From Cadophora sp. MPI-SDFR-AT-0126 (taxonomy: Eukaryota; Ascomycota; Leotiomycetes; Helotiales; Ploettnerulaceae): a stretch of 64,000 nt of DNA. This document shows, piece by piece, positions 22,337 through 33,999 of this stretch. The notes under the pieces are model-generated. The model was not told the DNA's origin. It did not search any database and was given only the letters and a program-made list of their open reading frames with translations. The stretch spans positions 310,001 through 374,000 of the forward strand of contig JAGMVK010000029.1 in NCBI GenBank assembly GCA_020747065.1, written 5' to 3'. The first letter of the stretch is position 1; every line of letters begins with the position of its first letter. The translations under genes were made by a program, and so were the position numbers.

Positions 22337-23274
22337 TGTTTTCTGTCTGGTTATAGTTGGTTGGTAGCATTGGTATGCTAGATGTGTAATGCAGTGATGG
22401 TCAACCTACTTGCGTCTTTGTCTTGCCTTGCTCTCTTGTTTACTACCTAAGTAACTTGCTTCGCTTGATGTCGCGTTGGATGCAAATCGCTGGTGCTTGG
22501 GTGCTGAATAAGTGTGCCAGATTTGTATAGTGGTACTTGACTGGCATTTCGATTGGGGACTGGTTGATGTGAACAGGGATACTTGAGATGTTCTGAGGAA
22601 GAGGAGGGGATGTGGAGGGGAAGGTGGAAGTGAAGTGAAGTGACAGGGAGCAATCATTGTAAACAGAGGCGTAAGAAAGCTGTGAGAAGGGGATGGCCCG
22701 ATATGGTATTCTGGGAGTGGGGGATGTACAGGATCTCTGAAGTCTGGCAGTTTCTTCTTCTTTACGAAGTCTAGATACCCATCTTACGTCTCGCCAAATC
22801 CAATACTGATTGTCAAATGGGCATTTACACCAGTATCTGGAGTACTAGGCTGTGCCTAACCAAGCTTCAATTGGATGCATCATGTGTCTGCCAGCTCGAG
22901 GTGCATGAGCTGAAATGCGCCTGCTGAATCTGCCTGCCTGCAGAGCCTCGTTCTTTCATTTGTGTTCCGCACCTTGATTTCTTAGTTTTGATTTCTCTCA
23001 CTGCCAGTCCCTCTTCTCCAACTTCTCCAGCTTTTGGTGGGTTGCACACTCCATCGTCAACTTGATTTTACGAGCTCGCTCCATCATTGCACCTGTGCAT
23101 AATTTTTACCCCCACGATCTAACTCCTGATGCCGTTGTCTTATTGAGGTTGAGAGCCTTGTTGAACGCAGTCTCCGCTATTGACCTGCTCCCAATCCATA
23201 TTTCGAGCCTTGGTCGGATCTTCGATACACGAACCCAACAATTGTACCTGGCATATGTGTAAGGTCCTTCAACC
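22118..23274. other. Intergenic: 3' region of the KEN-box gene, microsatellite and upstream region of the next gene
   Basis: Apart from the GTGC microsatellite no gene or repeat is supported. The short frames present are shadows of low-complexity sequence. Confidence 0.5.
22277..22336. repeat. Microsatellite, 15 perfect GTGC units
   Basis: The tetranucleotide GTGC is repeated 15 times without a break (60 bp), 160 bp downstream of the KEN-box gene stop, probably in or near its 3' UTR. Confidence 0.95.
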
Positions 23275-26200
23275 ATGGCAGATCCTCTTTCAGCAGCCGG
23301 CACCGCTGTCGGTATCGTCTCTCTCGGTCTGCAAGTCTCGCAAGGCTTAATCAAGTACTACTCGCACTTCAAGGCCCACGATGAAGAGATTGCACACATT
23401 GTCTGGAAGTCGGAATCATTGCAGACTCTCCTGCAAGCTCTTGAGCGTCCATTGAGGAAAGCCGAGGCCACAGGTGGTGATGTCTTGATACAAGTAAGAA
23501 GGTCTCTCTTCGCATGCGAGGCTGGCCTTAAAAGACTGAGAACGGCTGCCGAAAAGTATGGCAATTTGAGCATTCCCACCACGATAGAGAAACTTCGAGC
23601 ACTTAAGAAAAGGGCATTGTATCCTTTCAAGCGAGATACCTTGGTAGAACTCAATCTCACTCTCGAGGAATTGTTCACACATTCGCAGCTAGCACTCCAA
23701 ATCTTAACACTGTAAGTATGCAAGGTCGTTCAATAAGCCATTGTACTAGCTCATTCGCTAACATTGTGCAAGAGAGACCATGCAAAGTCACCAAGAGGCC
23801 GCTACCCAAGCTGCGTCTAGTAATGTTCAGCATTTTTCGACAAATCTTAAACTGTTCTCCACGAAGATGGACCAATGGGTAATGCAAACCATGTATTGCG
23901 ACTGAATTTCGCTTAACAGTCATAGGCATTGGCCATTCAATCTTCCCCAGCACATTCACATCTGTACAGAGAGCCGGCACTATTAGCTTCGAAGTGTCAG
24001 GAGCAGCAGAGGCTTGGACTTGAGTTAACAGCGATTCTAGCTCCAGGAAATAAGCAAATGAGAGCTTCGAGGAAACCAAGAAACTCAATCTGCTCATGCC
24101 ACTATTATCCACAGAAAAGCGAGAGTAGCTACAACATCTACAACTTGTCGAGTTACTGGAGTCGAACCTTGCAACACCTTCCCCAGTGTCCACTTTCTCG
24201 GTACGCACAGCAACGAATAGACACGATAGGAGTGAAATACACCTACTGCACTAAGCTTCTCGGATACTCTATCGCGGTAACTTTCTCCGCTACACGCGGT
24301 CCTGGTGGGCTGGCTATCAGCCCACATCTAGCGCTTCGTGCCATTGTTCCGCGAGATTCGCCTGCGTTCAGCCTCATCAGAAAGAAATACTTGGATATTT
24401 CAGAGAGCTCAACTCCCATGGCTGAAGCTAATTGGATTTTACGTCAATTGAAAATGCTCTTTGATCAAGGGAAAGCATCTCCAACAGATATCACCGAAAA
24501 TGGGGATACACTCCTGCATGTCAGTAAAGCTGTGAATCCACAAGTCGTAATTCCTTCTAATATAAAGAAAAGACTGCAGTTACCTATGTTTCCCATTGGC
24601 CATTGAAATCTTCGAGCACACTCTCTGATAAGATACAAGCGACTTATTGTCTGATCGATGGGATAAGGCAGTTTGGGGCAGATCCTCTACAGCGTGATAG
24701 AGACGGCGGGTGAATTACTCACTTTCATTTATATGATATAGCCTGTTTCGTTGGATACTTTGAAAAGTTTACTTGGTAATTTGGCTGGAAATTCTTTGTC
24801 GTATCTTACAATCAGGTTGCATAGATGACGACACAACCTTTCACATGGATTTCATTATGCTTGGAGCGCAATTTTGCGAGAGTATACCTATATCAAACTT
24901 CGTTTCCATTTTCCCTATTCAAATCATCTTGTTTTAGCTATTCAAAGTGTTTGGGAAAGTGTATCGCATAGTTCTGCTACTAACGAATTGCTTAGCACGT
25001 TGATAGACATAGCTTTGCAGATGACCTCTGACGGTCTGGATACTTTCCAAGAAGCAGACTCCGATTTTATCATTAAGCTGTTCGACTATGGCCTAGCATT
25101 CGAAGGGATAAAAACTTACAGTTATATCACAATGAGTGCTGTGAGCTTAGTTCACAGCATTACCAAACGTCTGACACTTGAGAAAAGACTCGGAAGTAAG
25201 TCAAACTTTTGGAAAATGAACATCAAGCCCCTCGTTAACTTCCTGCCCAGCCCTTGAAGTCTCAGACCTCATCGAAGCGGTCCTTTGTCAAGATGGCTCT
25301 GCACTCGAGAAAGTAATTGCACGCTCGCCGGACCAGATAAACCAGCTAGATGAGGCCAAGAGGACGGCTTTGCATCTCTCTGCTGCATGGCCAGAAGGAA
25401 TTTCTATCTTGTTGGAGGGTGGGGCTCGGCTCGATATGTATGACATATATAACGAGTCACCCCTATATTATGCATGCTCCTGCGAGAACTTCGCGTCAGT
25501 GTCGCTCTTGCTAGACCATGACAGTCCGCTGGGAGGGCAGGGTCAAAACGATGTTTTGTCGGAGGTGTTTTCGTCCAATAATGTTGCTTTAAAGCAAAAA
25601 TTCATCTTCCACCTGGTTGACAGACGCAAGCGGCTGCTGGACTTTGCTCTGGAAAAGCTTCCGCCGTTTGAGTTGGAGTCATTCAATCTCAAACATGATC
25701 GAATCCTGGATGCTCAAGCATCGACTGTCACCTCTATTTTAATTGAACGTGGCCTTGAGATCGTCCCAGCGTTGATGCCTAGCCTCAAACCGAAGAGGAC
25801 ATCGGTGTATCATGGTTTAGGTCTGGATGTTTCCACGGCAGATTTGTTGTTTGAGGCTGGATTTCGAGATGTTGACGAAATTGACGATGACGGAATGACG
25901 CCATTTTGGAAACATATTATAAACACCTTATATGCTTGGAGGATGCTTGAAGCTTTGAAGTGGCTGAAAGACAAAGGGATTGATGTGTACCATCGACATC
26001 CGAAATATGGCGGGACTGCAATACATGCCCTTGGAGCAAATATAGGGGCCAGGTTCCGGGAAATACACTGGTTTTCAATGAAGCGGCCATCTCCCACCAA
26101 TAAGGAAGCCTCCATTGCCACTTCTTTCTTTCAAGACAATGCTACAGATGACTGCCTGTGTGCCTGTTCCAAAAGCGGATGCCTGGTCATCACCTCGGCC

Positions 26201-26791
26201 TTGAAAAATTGCCGAGACTGGTACAAATATACTGAACTTCCAACTGGGAAAAAGCTTAAGGAAGACAAACGTCTATTGATATCTACCTCAATCCTCCAGC
26301 TGGTCGAAGCGAATATTGACGAAAGCCCGTGGATCCCATGCGAGGTCATCCGCGTTATGACCTTCGAATGGCTGGAGCTTACTCATACCTGCCATGTAGA
26401 TCCCAAACATGAGTTTAGCGCCTGTCGAGGATTGCTTTCCCACGAGGAGATCCGCGAGATCCAAGAGGAAGAGCGAAACCTCCTTGGGCAACACGAAGAT
26501 CTTGTCACTGGATTCGAGGCGAAATTCGCCGAACTCGGGCTCCCTCTTACGACATTCTTGAAGGAACACTGGGAGCCTGCCATGGACAAATTGCTCGAAG
26601 AGAATCCAACGAGGAGAGCAGAGGAAGAGCAGAGAATGAGGGAACTGGGTATCGTGGTTGACGATCAGGATGGAGTTCAGGAAGTGGAAAGTGACGAAGA
26701 AGAGTCGGGGTATGACGATTCTGACGTTGAAGAAGAGGAATCGGAAGCTGAACAATTTCATGATTGTGAGGATACTGTTGAGGAGGGTTGA
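23275..26791 (+). pseudogene. HeLo-like N-terminal / ankyrin-repeat protein gene, interrupted in the middle
   Basis: The start is MADPLSAAGTAVGIVSLGLQV, typical of the fungal N-terminal HeLo-like domain (PF17111) found on STAND and ankyrin proteins linked to non-self recognition. Exons 23275-23711, 23773-23878 and 23926 onward join cleanly with short introns up to about 24519 (ENGDTLLH). From 24590 to 24870 ankyrin-like pieces (FGADPLQRDRDGG, then DIACFVGYFEKF) are separated by TGA (24712) and TAA stops and frame changes that I could not explain by introns. The frame reopens at about 24870, has a 55-bp intron (25196-25250) and then reads TALHLSAAW and other ankyrin repeats to 26791. The tail is a Cys-containing block and an acidic Glu/Asp end. 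It is either a pseudogene or a gene whose central introns I failed to solve. Confidence 0.55.
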
Positions 26792-27642
26792 AAAACCAGC
26801 TTGGTTTCATAGTTATGGAGGTTCGTCGAGTTTGGTTCGAAATGGGGTTGGTGCTGGTTTAATTCACGCTTGGATTGGGGTTGGATTTTGGTTCTTTGAT
26901 GATGACTTGATGTCACGGCTGATTGCAAGATGGCAGTTGCTTTGCTTGGAATTTATTCATTGACATTGAGATCTGCTTGAGGGTGAAGTGAAGTTTTGTT
27001 TTGCTTACAATGGAGGCTCTCGCTTATTTTCTGGAGAATTGGACATAGTGAAAGGCTGCAAGTGATAATGAGGATCAGTCCCAGTCAACAATTGAAGCTC
27101 GTGTCACTTCATGAATTGACTCATTCTCCAGAAGTTGAAAAAATCTACTTCTCATAACCCATTCATCGTCACCCGTTTGCTGACTCAGACGATTCGGAGC
27201 CAGGTTATTTCGGCCTATACAAACACTCACCTGCAGCAGATAGAAGACTGTCATTCAATAAGTTGGTAGATCGGCATTTTCTCGATGACCAGTCTTAATT
27301 GCAAAGATGAATTACTCAAATCTGTCTCCTACAAAACTCAATGTCGGAAGTTATGCCGGCAGGTGAAATGCAAGGATTTGAACTATTTAATCGGATTTGG
27401 ACAACGAGTAGAAGAGCTGGTATATGCGACCTGCCCGACTCGACTGAACATGGGCATATATCAAGCGAATGACTGAGCATCTGGAGTGTGCATCCTGTAG
27501 AATAGAACGCCCGTAGTTATTCCCAACATGTGAACGAAACGGCAGTATTCGGAAAGAGACCCCTGGATGAACAGGTTCTATACCCATATTTGAGTGTTTC
27601 CACATATTGTACAGTATTCTACATCCTTCCCATGATATACAC
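26792..27642. other. Intergenic stretch between convergent genes
   Basis: No gene or repeat is supported. It lies between the 3' ends of the ankyrin gene and the mL57 gene, so only 3' UTRs are expected. Confidence 0.55.
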
Positions 27643-28510
27643 CTATAATATTCCCAATGGCTTCAACACCTTCTCTCTTGCTACACGAGCCGCAACATCA
27701 CCTCCTTTCTGCAAGGCTATCGCTCCAATTATCGCATACAAAGAGGTCGTGAGCACAACGTCGATACCGGATGACTCCAATTTTTGCGTCTGGCAAATAT
27801 TAGTTTCCGTCTTCGTGACATTTTGGAAGGACGGCCTACATTTCTTGGTGTCCATCTCATGATCTCACGCATTCCCATCTGGGTCGCTAATGGGCCTAGT
27901 CGGTCCTTTGTCAAAATCTCGCTGATTGGTGCATCTGTCAAATTGGGCAATCCGTCAAGCGCAGGATGTGCGAAATGTAATCGGTCATCCGATGGGTCTG
28001 TCAGTGACTGGGTTTGGCTCGCGGTCGGTGATTGTAGTAAAGCAATGTTTGTTTGCAGATTCAGGATCCGTCGGCCTGGTACGATCAGCAAAATCCCTCC
28101 ACGCCCTCGAGATACATACCAAAAAATGCCAGACGGTCATTAAAACCTCTCCTCCCCTGATCAAAACTCTTGTGTGTAATTGCCAGCCATTTCACTTCCT
28201 CTGTAAGGACCTTGTCTCCACCTCGACCCAGCATCTTGACGTAGAAACGATCTAACCGCACTGGATCGCTGTTGCATTCCCACTTCTTGTCCGTATCCTC
28301 TATCCTCCATCGGTACGGAGCCTTCATCTTCTCTGGAGTATACGACCATCTCGGCCGTTGCTCACCCTCCACCTCATAGTCTGCATCTCTCTTTGATTTC
28401 GATATCGAAAATTGCCTGATCGTGCTCGTTCGAGGTTTGGCGCATTCGCAGACCGGCCGAGCTTGCCGTATAAAAGACTGAAGCGATCGTCTCGTCGAAT
28501 TTGATGCCAT
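27643..28510 (-). CDS. MRPL15: Mitochondrial large-subunit ribosomal protein mL57 (MRPL15, RNase III fold)
   Basis: There are three exons: 28510-28120, 28075-27840 and 27789-27643. Introns of 44 and 50 bp close the frame to 257 aa. The N-terminus is basic and Arg/Ser-rich, as in a mitochondrial targeting sequence. Across the exon 1/2 junction the sequence follows the degenerate RNase III fold of yeast Mrpl15: LTEEVKWLAITHKSFDQGRRGFNDRLAFFG, then RRILNLQT. The C-terminal exon has VVLTTSLYAIIGAIALQKGGD...AREKVLKPLGIL. Fungal mL57 lacks RNase activity and is a structural protein of the mitoribosome. It starts 198 bp from the divergent RTT109 gene, so the two may share a promoter region. Confidence 0.85.
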
Positions 28511-28708
28511 TGTCTCCTCCTATGTCATGGTTCGTAACGTGAATGTCATGGACAGAGGTTCTCGTCAAGTTGGAGTTCATAAATTATTTGCCGCTAGTCC
28601 GTTTCTAGCCGGGTGGGCCATCGCGTCTCTCTGCGCGTCACTCCAAACATCAACTTCACAGCCATCACTCGTGGACTGCAGCGCAATATTTTGGTATGTT
28701 ACTTGAAT

Positions 28709-30298
28709 ATGGCGGCTCACGAGAGAATTATCAATGCATCAATTGCACCAACATTGCTCCAACAACTAGCTATTGTGCTTCCAAAAGACGCCAGCTTCAA
28801 GATATATCACCTCTCTACCCCTCCAACTAGAACTCCGTCCATTTGCTCTGCACCTCCAGGGACTCGTCCAGATCGAACATATTGCGAAAGCCACTTCCTT
28901 GCCGTTTCGATTGGTGTGCCAAATGATAGGGAAGTGTTAATTTATGCGGTGGAAATCCTCATCTACTCGACGGCATTCGATTCTACGTTCTTTGTTTCAA
29001 AGGCAGACTCGACAGGATACCTGCATCTGCTAGACTTAACAAAGGGTACACCATCCCCAATTCGAGATATCACCGCCACATTTCTGCGCCATCTTGTGGT
29101 GCAACATCAACGGAAGAATATTCGAAGCGTAGTTTCATTGTTTGCACGAGCCCAAGACCAATATCTGTTCCCAGGGAGCGTCGAATACAGTGGGAAGCAT
29201 GTGTTGGATGATCGAGGATTGGTACGGTGGTGGTGTCGAGTTCTTGATCCTCTCATTGCAGTGACACCAGAGTGGGAATCCGTGAAAGGTTATTTGACGA
29301 TTCCTGGACTCGACAATCACGAAACGACGTCCTATATACCGAATCGAAATACTTCAAAATGGACTATTGGTCACCCACTTAGGGAGATCTCAAGACATTC
29401 AGACGATGTGCCTCCGGGATGTTTCATCCCACATTACCCAGATGACCCCAAAGCAAGGTTTCTGGATGAGTTGGATGAGGAGATTACGGAGAGTCAGGAT
29501 ACTAACGGGCAATGGAAGAGCGTCAAGTCTATCGAACAGTTTTGGGATATGATGGCATTTCGACAAGAATGTTCCGCTGGTAGACTTGTGGGGTTTATCT
29601 GGATTGTTTTTACCCCAAAAGCTCAGCTTCAGCCAACGGAAACAGGATTTGAAGACAGTCAAAATAGCCTCTTGACTGTTGACAGCCGGATGGAAGTAAA
29701 CTCAAGTCCTGCACAGCAATTCCTCATCACGCCGGCCACATCATTCAATGCTTCAAGTCAGATTCAGCCCTTGAGCTCGCCAGTGAAGCTCGATGACTCT
29801 CAGCAGTCATCCCCCAAAGTTCGTACGCCAAAGAAGAAAAGAAAAAAACTTACAGGCGTCATTATTCCTCGACAGCCTCGGATCAAAACACAGAACAAGA
29901 ATTATTTGCTCGACCGCCCTGAGACTTCGGCATACTATGTCTGGCGACCCGAAGGCAGGGGTCAAATTATTGTCGATGAGTCCGATTACAAACGTGTAAC
30001 AGAGCTCCTGCTGCGTCTTGACTTCGCCAACTTAGAACTTGCAACATCAAGTTCTTCTCGCTGGATCAATGAAGTCCGCTCTGGTGCATGGGGAAGCAAC
30101 GGAGACGCCTGGGGCCAGAGCGTGGTTGGAACGAAGGCTGTTGAGGTTCGAGCTGCAGCTGGTGTTACGGGAGTGACGACCTTGAATATGGGACTGATGA
30201 GGAAGAAGAGGAAAGATGTTCCTGAACCACACCCAGAATCAGCGCCGAAGGTCAATGTGCTCTCGACAGGCATGGTAAGGAAGAAGGCCAAGGTTTGA
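28709..30298 (+). CDS. RTT109: Histone H3 lysine-56 acetyltransferase Rtt109
   Basis: The gene is a single 529-codon exon. I prefer the ATG at 28709 (MAAHERIINAS) over the frame's further upstream extension because Rtt109 homology begins there. Recognisable blocks are LPKDASFKIYHLSTPPT (about 25-41), FARAQDQYLFPGS (145-157), the VPPGCFIPHYPDDPKARFLDELDEEI acidic region (234-259), and EQFWDMMAFRQECSAGRLVGFIW shortly after. A Lys/Arg-rich tract (TPKKKRKK) in a disordered loop and basic patches at the C-terminus suit nuclear location. Rtt109 acetylates H3K56 (with Asf1) and H3K9/K27 (with Vps75) on newly made histones during replication. It is divergent from the mL57 gene. Confidence 0.92.
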   Translation: MAAHERIINASIAPTLLQQLAIVLPKDASFKIYHLSTPPTRTPSICSAPPGTRPDRTYCESHFLAVSIGVPNDREVLIYAVEILIYSTAFDSTFFVSKADSTGYLHLLDLTKGTPSPIRDITATFLRHLVVQHQRKNIRSVVSLFARAQDQYLFPGSVEYSGKHVLDDRGLVRWWCRVLDPLIAVTPEWESVKGYLTIPGLDNHETTSYIPNRNTSKWTIGHPLREISRHSDDVPPGCFIPHYPDDPKARFLDELDEEITESQDTNGQWKSVKSIEQFWDMMAFRQECSAGRLVGFIWIVFTPKAQLQPTETGFEDSQNSLLTVDSRMEVNSSPAQQFLITPATSFNASSQIQPLSSPVKLDDSQQSSPKVRTPKKKRKKLTGVIIPRQPRIKTQNKNYLLDRPETSAYYVWRPEGRGQIIVDESDYKRVTELLLRLDFANLELATSSSSRWINEVRSGAWGSNGDAWGQSVVGTKAVEVRAAAGVTGVTTLNMGLMRKKRKDVPEPHPESAPKVNVLSTGMVRKKAKV

Positions 30299-31090
30299 GT
30301 TTCTTATTGGGGTGGGCGTATTTTGGGAGTTGGGCTTGAGGTTGGGATATGGAGCGTGGCGTTGTATATTATACTTGTATACCCAGGATATCGAATATTG
30401 AAAAGCTGCTTTTAGGATTTGGCATCTTCATTTGCGCGGCCTTCTCTATCATGTTATCGGTCTAAAGGTCTGATAAAGATAGCAGATTGCGCACTATTCC
30501 GAGAGCTGTGCTGTAATTGGCGCAGAGATTTGACAACCGCGACATGTCTTGGTTTCGCTGTGTCTTCATGGTATGTATCCACAGTCTTGGCATAGATGCA
30601 GTGGGTAATTTTGACCATTTACTCTCGCTAATTCCTGTTTTTTGTTTACTTCCGAATCGTCCATGCAATTTGCCGACGCTTTCCCAATGGTCGGCTGTTT
30701 AATGGAATGATAAGCTGGACCAGGAATTGACAATGCCCGAGAATGACATAAAATCGAGTGAATGGCCAAGCTGGATCACATCGTGTACGTCCCACAGGTA
30801 GATGTGTCAGAAAAGCGCGAAATTATACACCAATAGCAGGAACTCAAGAAAGGTATATTCAACATTGGAGGAAGTAGAATCTTACCCTCCTGGCTTTCAT
30901 GTAAATTCTACTCTCAAAGTGCAGCACCTGATATTAGCATAGGCCGTCATATACATAAAAACAGAGTTGAGTAGGTATCGAGTGAGAGCAAGTATCTCGT
31001 CAACCGAGTACGGGTATGGTCCAACTCCCCTTACGCCAAAGCAAAGATATTGGTATCATCCATCCAGTCGTCATCCTTCGCTCATCAACA
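30299..31090. other. Intergenic stretch between convergent RTT109 and UGO1 genes
   Basis: No supported gene or repeat was found; 3' UTR sequence of both neighbours is expected. Confidence 0.55.
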
Positions 31091-32575
31091 TCAGAACTCG
31101 CCTCCATTCCCTCCACTCAACGCCCTTGACGTCCACATGCCCACCAACCCCCACATGCCTACTCTCCAACCTCTCCATAGACCCGGTAAGCCCTGGCCCT
31201 TTTGCGGCTTGGCCTTCTTCTTGAGAACGACGGGTGATTCCCGTACGCCTTCTTCTCGAACAATCATCCACATTGTTCCGACTACGCCGCGATACTCCCC
31301 AACCGGAACGACGGTTTGTAGATCGCTTGTCCAGGTTCCTTGGGCACGTGCAATTTCCACATCTTCTTTGAGCACTGCGACTTGACCTCTTCGGAGGACG
31401 GTCTCGAGGGGGAGTTTGATGAAGAGCTCGGCTATTCGGGAAAGGAATTTGGCGAGTTGGTAGGTGTTGGGTGTTAGTATTGGGTCGATGGAGAGGTGTG
31501 ACCGTAGGAGTAGGGGAGTGGAGTGAGATATCGCTGGTGTGACGATGGAGTGTAGCAAAGTTGGCAGGAAGATGGAGGCCGGACATAAATAGGATGGTAA
31601 AGCTCGTAGCTGGGATGTGAGTGACCTTTTGGCTGTAGAGACAGGCGTTGCAATGAGCCTACAGAGTCAGCGAAATCCCCAGAATACATGTGATGAACTT
31701 ACTTCGTCCGTATCAAATCCAACGGTGCCAATATAAGTCCTGCAGATGCAGCAGCTGCAACCGCAACAACTAAAGAGGCCCAAGGATATGTCGACCCAAT
31801 CAATCCAGCAGAAATCTCAGGATCTGGAACATTCAACAGTGCCGATATCAGTCCCCTTGACCATTTCTCCAGAGTCTGCAACAAGAATCCGTAGACAAAT
31901 GTCGCATTCGATGCTTTCCAGACTCCCCAAGCCCCCTCCTTTGACCATTCCTGAGATATCACTTCTAGGACAGCATCTGATCTTTTCAGCACAAGTTGAA
32001 TCGAGGCAGGTGGCGTAGCTTTCGGAGGGGGTAGAAGTCCAGGACTACCATCATGCCGCCTCCGACTTCTCGATGGAGAATATGAATGTGCAGAGGGTGC
32101 GGAGGATGTGAAGTAGGCAGGTTCGTCCGGATCCGAATCATCTGAAGGATACTGCGAACATTAGCAGATTCTTTTAAACAATCAATTCAAAACATACATC
32201 ACTATACACTGATTCCCTATGCCTCGGCGATTTTAACTCTACCAATCCATCATCCGGCACTTGACGCCTGACCTGCAGAATAGTCTTCGCAACATCAAAT
32301 GGCTGCGCCAGCAAAATGCTCATATATCTGTAAAACAAATCATCTATCTGCTTCTTGACCGATTCGACCGTCGAAGGCGATCCGTAATCCGTATAATCAA
32401 TATCGGAAAGGATATCGCGTGCAGATGACGCGTAGGAAGCTGCACTCCCATTCCTTGGTCCCAATCCATGAGTCCCGTTGTTGCTGGTCGCCCCTGGCAG
32501 ATTCTGCGGTATGCCGATAGAAGGAGGTTTGTAGTAGGGCCTCAAAGGATTTAGCCCTTCTCTTGTTGTTGACAT
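31091..32575 (-). CDS. UGO1: Mitochondrial fusion and transport protein Ugo1
   Basis: There are three exons, 32575-32198, 32151-31703 and 31658-31091, with introns of 46 and 44 bp. They yield 464 aa with exact frame closure. The N-terminus (MSTTREGLNPLRPYYKPPSIG, then YASSARDILSDIDYTDYGS) is characteristic of filamentous-fungal Ugo1. Carrier-like repeats follow: LLAQPFDVAKTILQVRRQ in the first, and LILAPLDLIRTK, a modified P-x-D-x-x-[KR], at the end of exon 2. A third stretch has IKLPLETVLRRGQ. Ugo1 is a modified mitochondrial carrier protein in the outer membrane that links Fzo1 and Mgm1 during mitochondrial fusion. Confidence 0.85.
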
Positions 32576-33046
32576 TTTGTCGTGATTGTTTTTACATGGA
32601 GGTGAAGAGAAAGGGGGTTGAAAGATTGTTTGGAAGTGAAGCGCAGACCAAGATTTCGTCAGTCAATTCCTGTCGATACCATGCAAGCTTTATGATGCAG
32701 TGACAGGGATGTGCGTGCATGTGCTGGTGGTGGATGTGAGGACAAGGCGTGGGATGCCCGGCCCGCCAATAAGTTCCTCCGAATAAATAATTTTTAGGAA
32801 CGGAGGGAATCAGCTTGCATGAACGTGCCACCCAACGTTGGAGCAAACAACAGTCTTTCCAACGTTTGAAAGAACCCACAATTGGTTTGAGATAGGGTTG
32901 TCACCGCCTGTTGAAAGACTTCTTCACTGAAGTCTACGAACACCTTTCGTCCTACCGCAACTTCGAGAGTCAACACTCCAAGCGACGCCTCCAGAATACA
33001 GCGATATCTCCGGGGAGCTCAAGGCTTTAACACAACATCAGCAATA
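32576..33046. other. Divergent promoter region of UGO1 and the ferredoxin gene
   Basis: The 471-bp gap lies between two divergent start codons. No particular site was recognised. Confidence 0.45.
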
Positions 33047-33762
33047 ATGTCGCCAGCAAGAACGGCTATCGGGAGGGTATCCGGTGTTGGGAGAAGGTCG
33101 TTGCAATGTCTGCGGACGCCATTTGCAAGGCAGTCTACAATTCAGGGTCGATTATCAATTTCTACAGCCGCAAGACCTACAGACGGAGTTCGGAGTCAGA
33201 GTCAGAGATATTTCGGATCAGGGAGCTCTATAGACGTGTCACTTGGGCGACGAGCGTTCTCAGCTACAGCTGCAGCTTCACATGGACACTGGGAGCCCCC
33301 ACCTCCGGGCAAAGAGTAAGACTTCTGGATATGCTTGTCAGGAGAAATATATTAACATGGGTAGACTTTATGTTACATTCATAGATAAGGAGGGCGACGA
33401 GCACAAGATCGCAGTCAATGAAGGGGACAATCTGTTGACAATTGCCCAAGCTAATGACATTGAGATGGAAGGCAAGCTCCCTGCTGGCAATCAATGACCA
33501 GATCTAACATTCGATAGGTGCCTGTGAAGGATCGTGTACATGCTCAACATGCCATGTTATCGTTAAAGACGAGGAAATGTTCGATAAGATCCCAGAGGCA
33601 GACGACGACGAGAACGATATGTTGGATTTAGCATTTGGTTTGACGGAGACATCAAGATTGGGCTGTCAAATCGTGATGAAGCCGGAGTTGGATGGCCTGG
33701 TCGTGAATCTGCCTTCAATGACCAGGAACATGCAGGCTAGTGATTTCACGAAGAGGAAGTAA
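33047..33762 (+). CDS. YAH1: Mitochondrial [2Fe-2S] ferredoxin (adrenodoxin/Yah1 type)
   Basis: Exons are 33047-33315, 33365-33471 and 33518-33762, giving 206 aa. The first 80 or so residues are Arg/Ser/Ala-rich, as in a mitochondrial presequence. The ferredoxin domain starts LYVTFIDKEGDEHKIAV. Cluster ligands follow the C-x5-C-x2-C...C pattern in GACEGSCTCSTCHV and later LGCQIV. The tail (LVVNLPSMTRNMQASDF) is typical of Yah1. Yah1 gives electrons for mitochondrial Fe-S cluster and haem A synthesis. Intron 1 is GT-AG (49 bp). Intron 2 (33472-33517) starts GCAAGC and ends AG: a GC-AG intron needed to create the EMEG-ACEGSC junction. Confidence 0.9.
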
Positions 33763-33999
33763 TGGGATGATTGTAGAGTGTTGGGAGGATTTTATGATGC
33801 ATTTCAGAGGAGTCTGGGGTTGCACTTTGGATTGATAGGGCGTCCGATCTCGGGGTATCATGAATACCCATGTACATTATCGGCGCAGAATCTGTACATA
33901 ATAGTGTCTAGAGGCATCTGGGAGATGCCAAACATCGAACGCCGAATTCCCATCTCAACGCCAGGCAATGCACGCTTTTCTCAGCCGCTGGACCACATC

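Noticed and set aside
22100..22381. Minus- and plus-strand frames through the GTGC repeat
   Set aside because: Their repetitive HART or CVRA readings come purely from the microsatellite.
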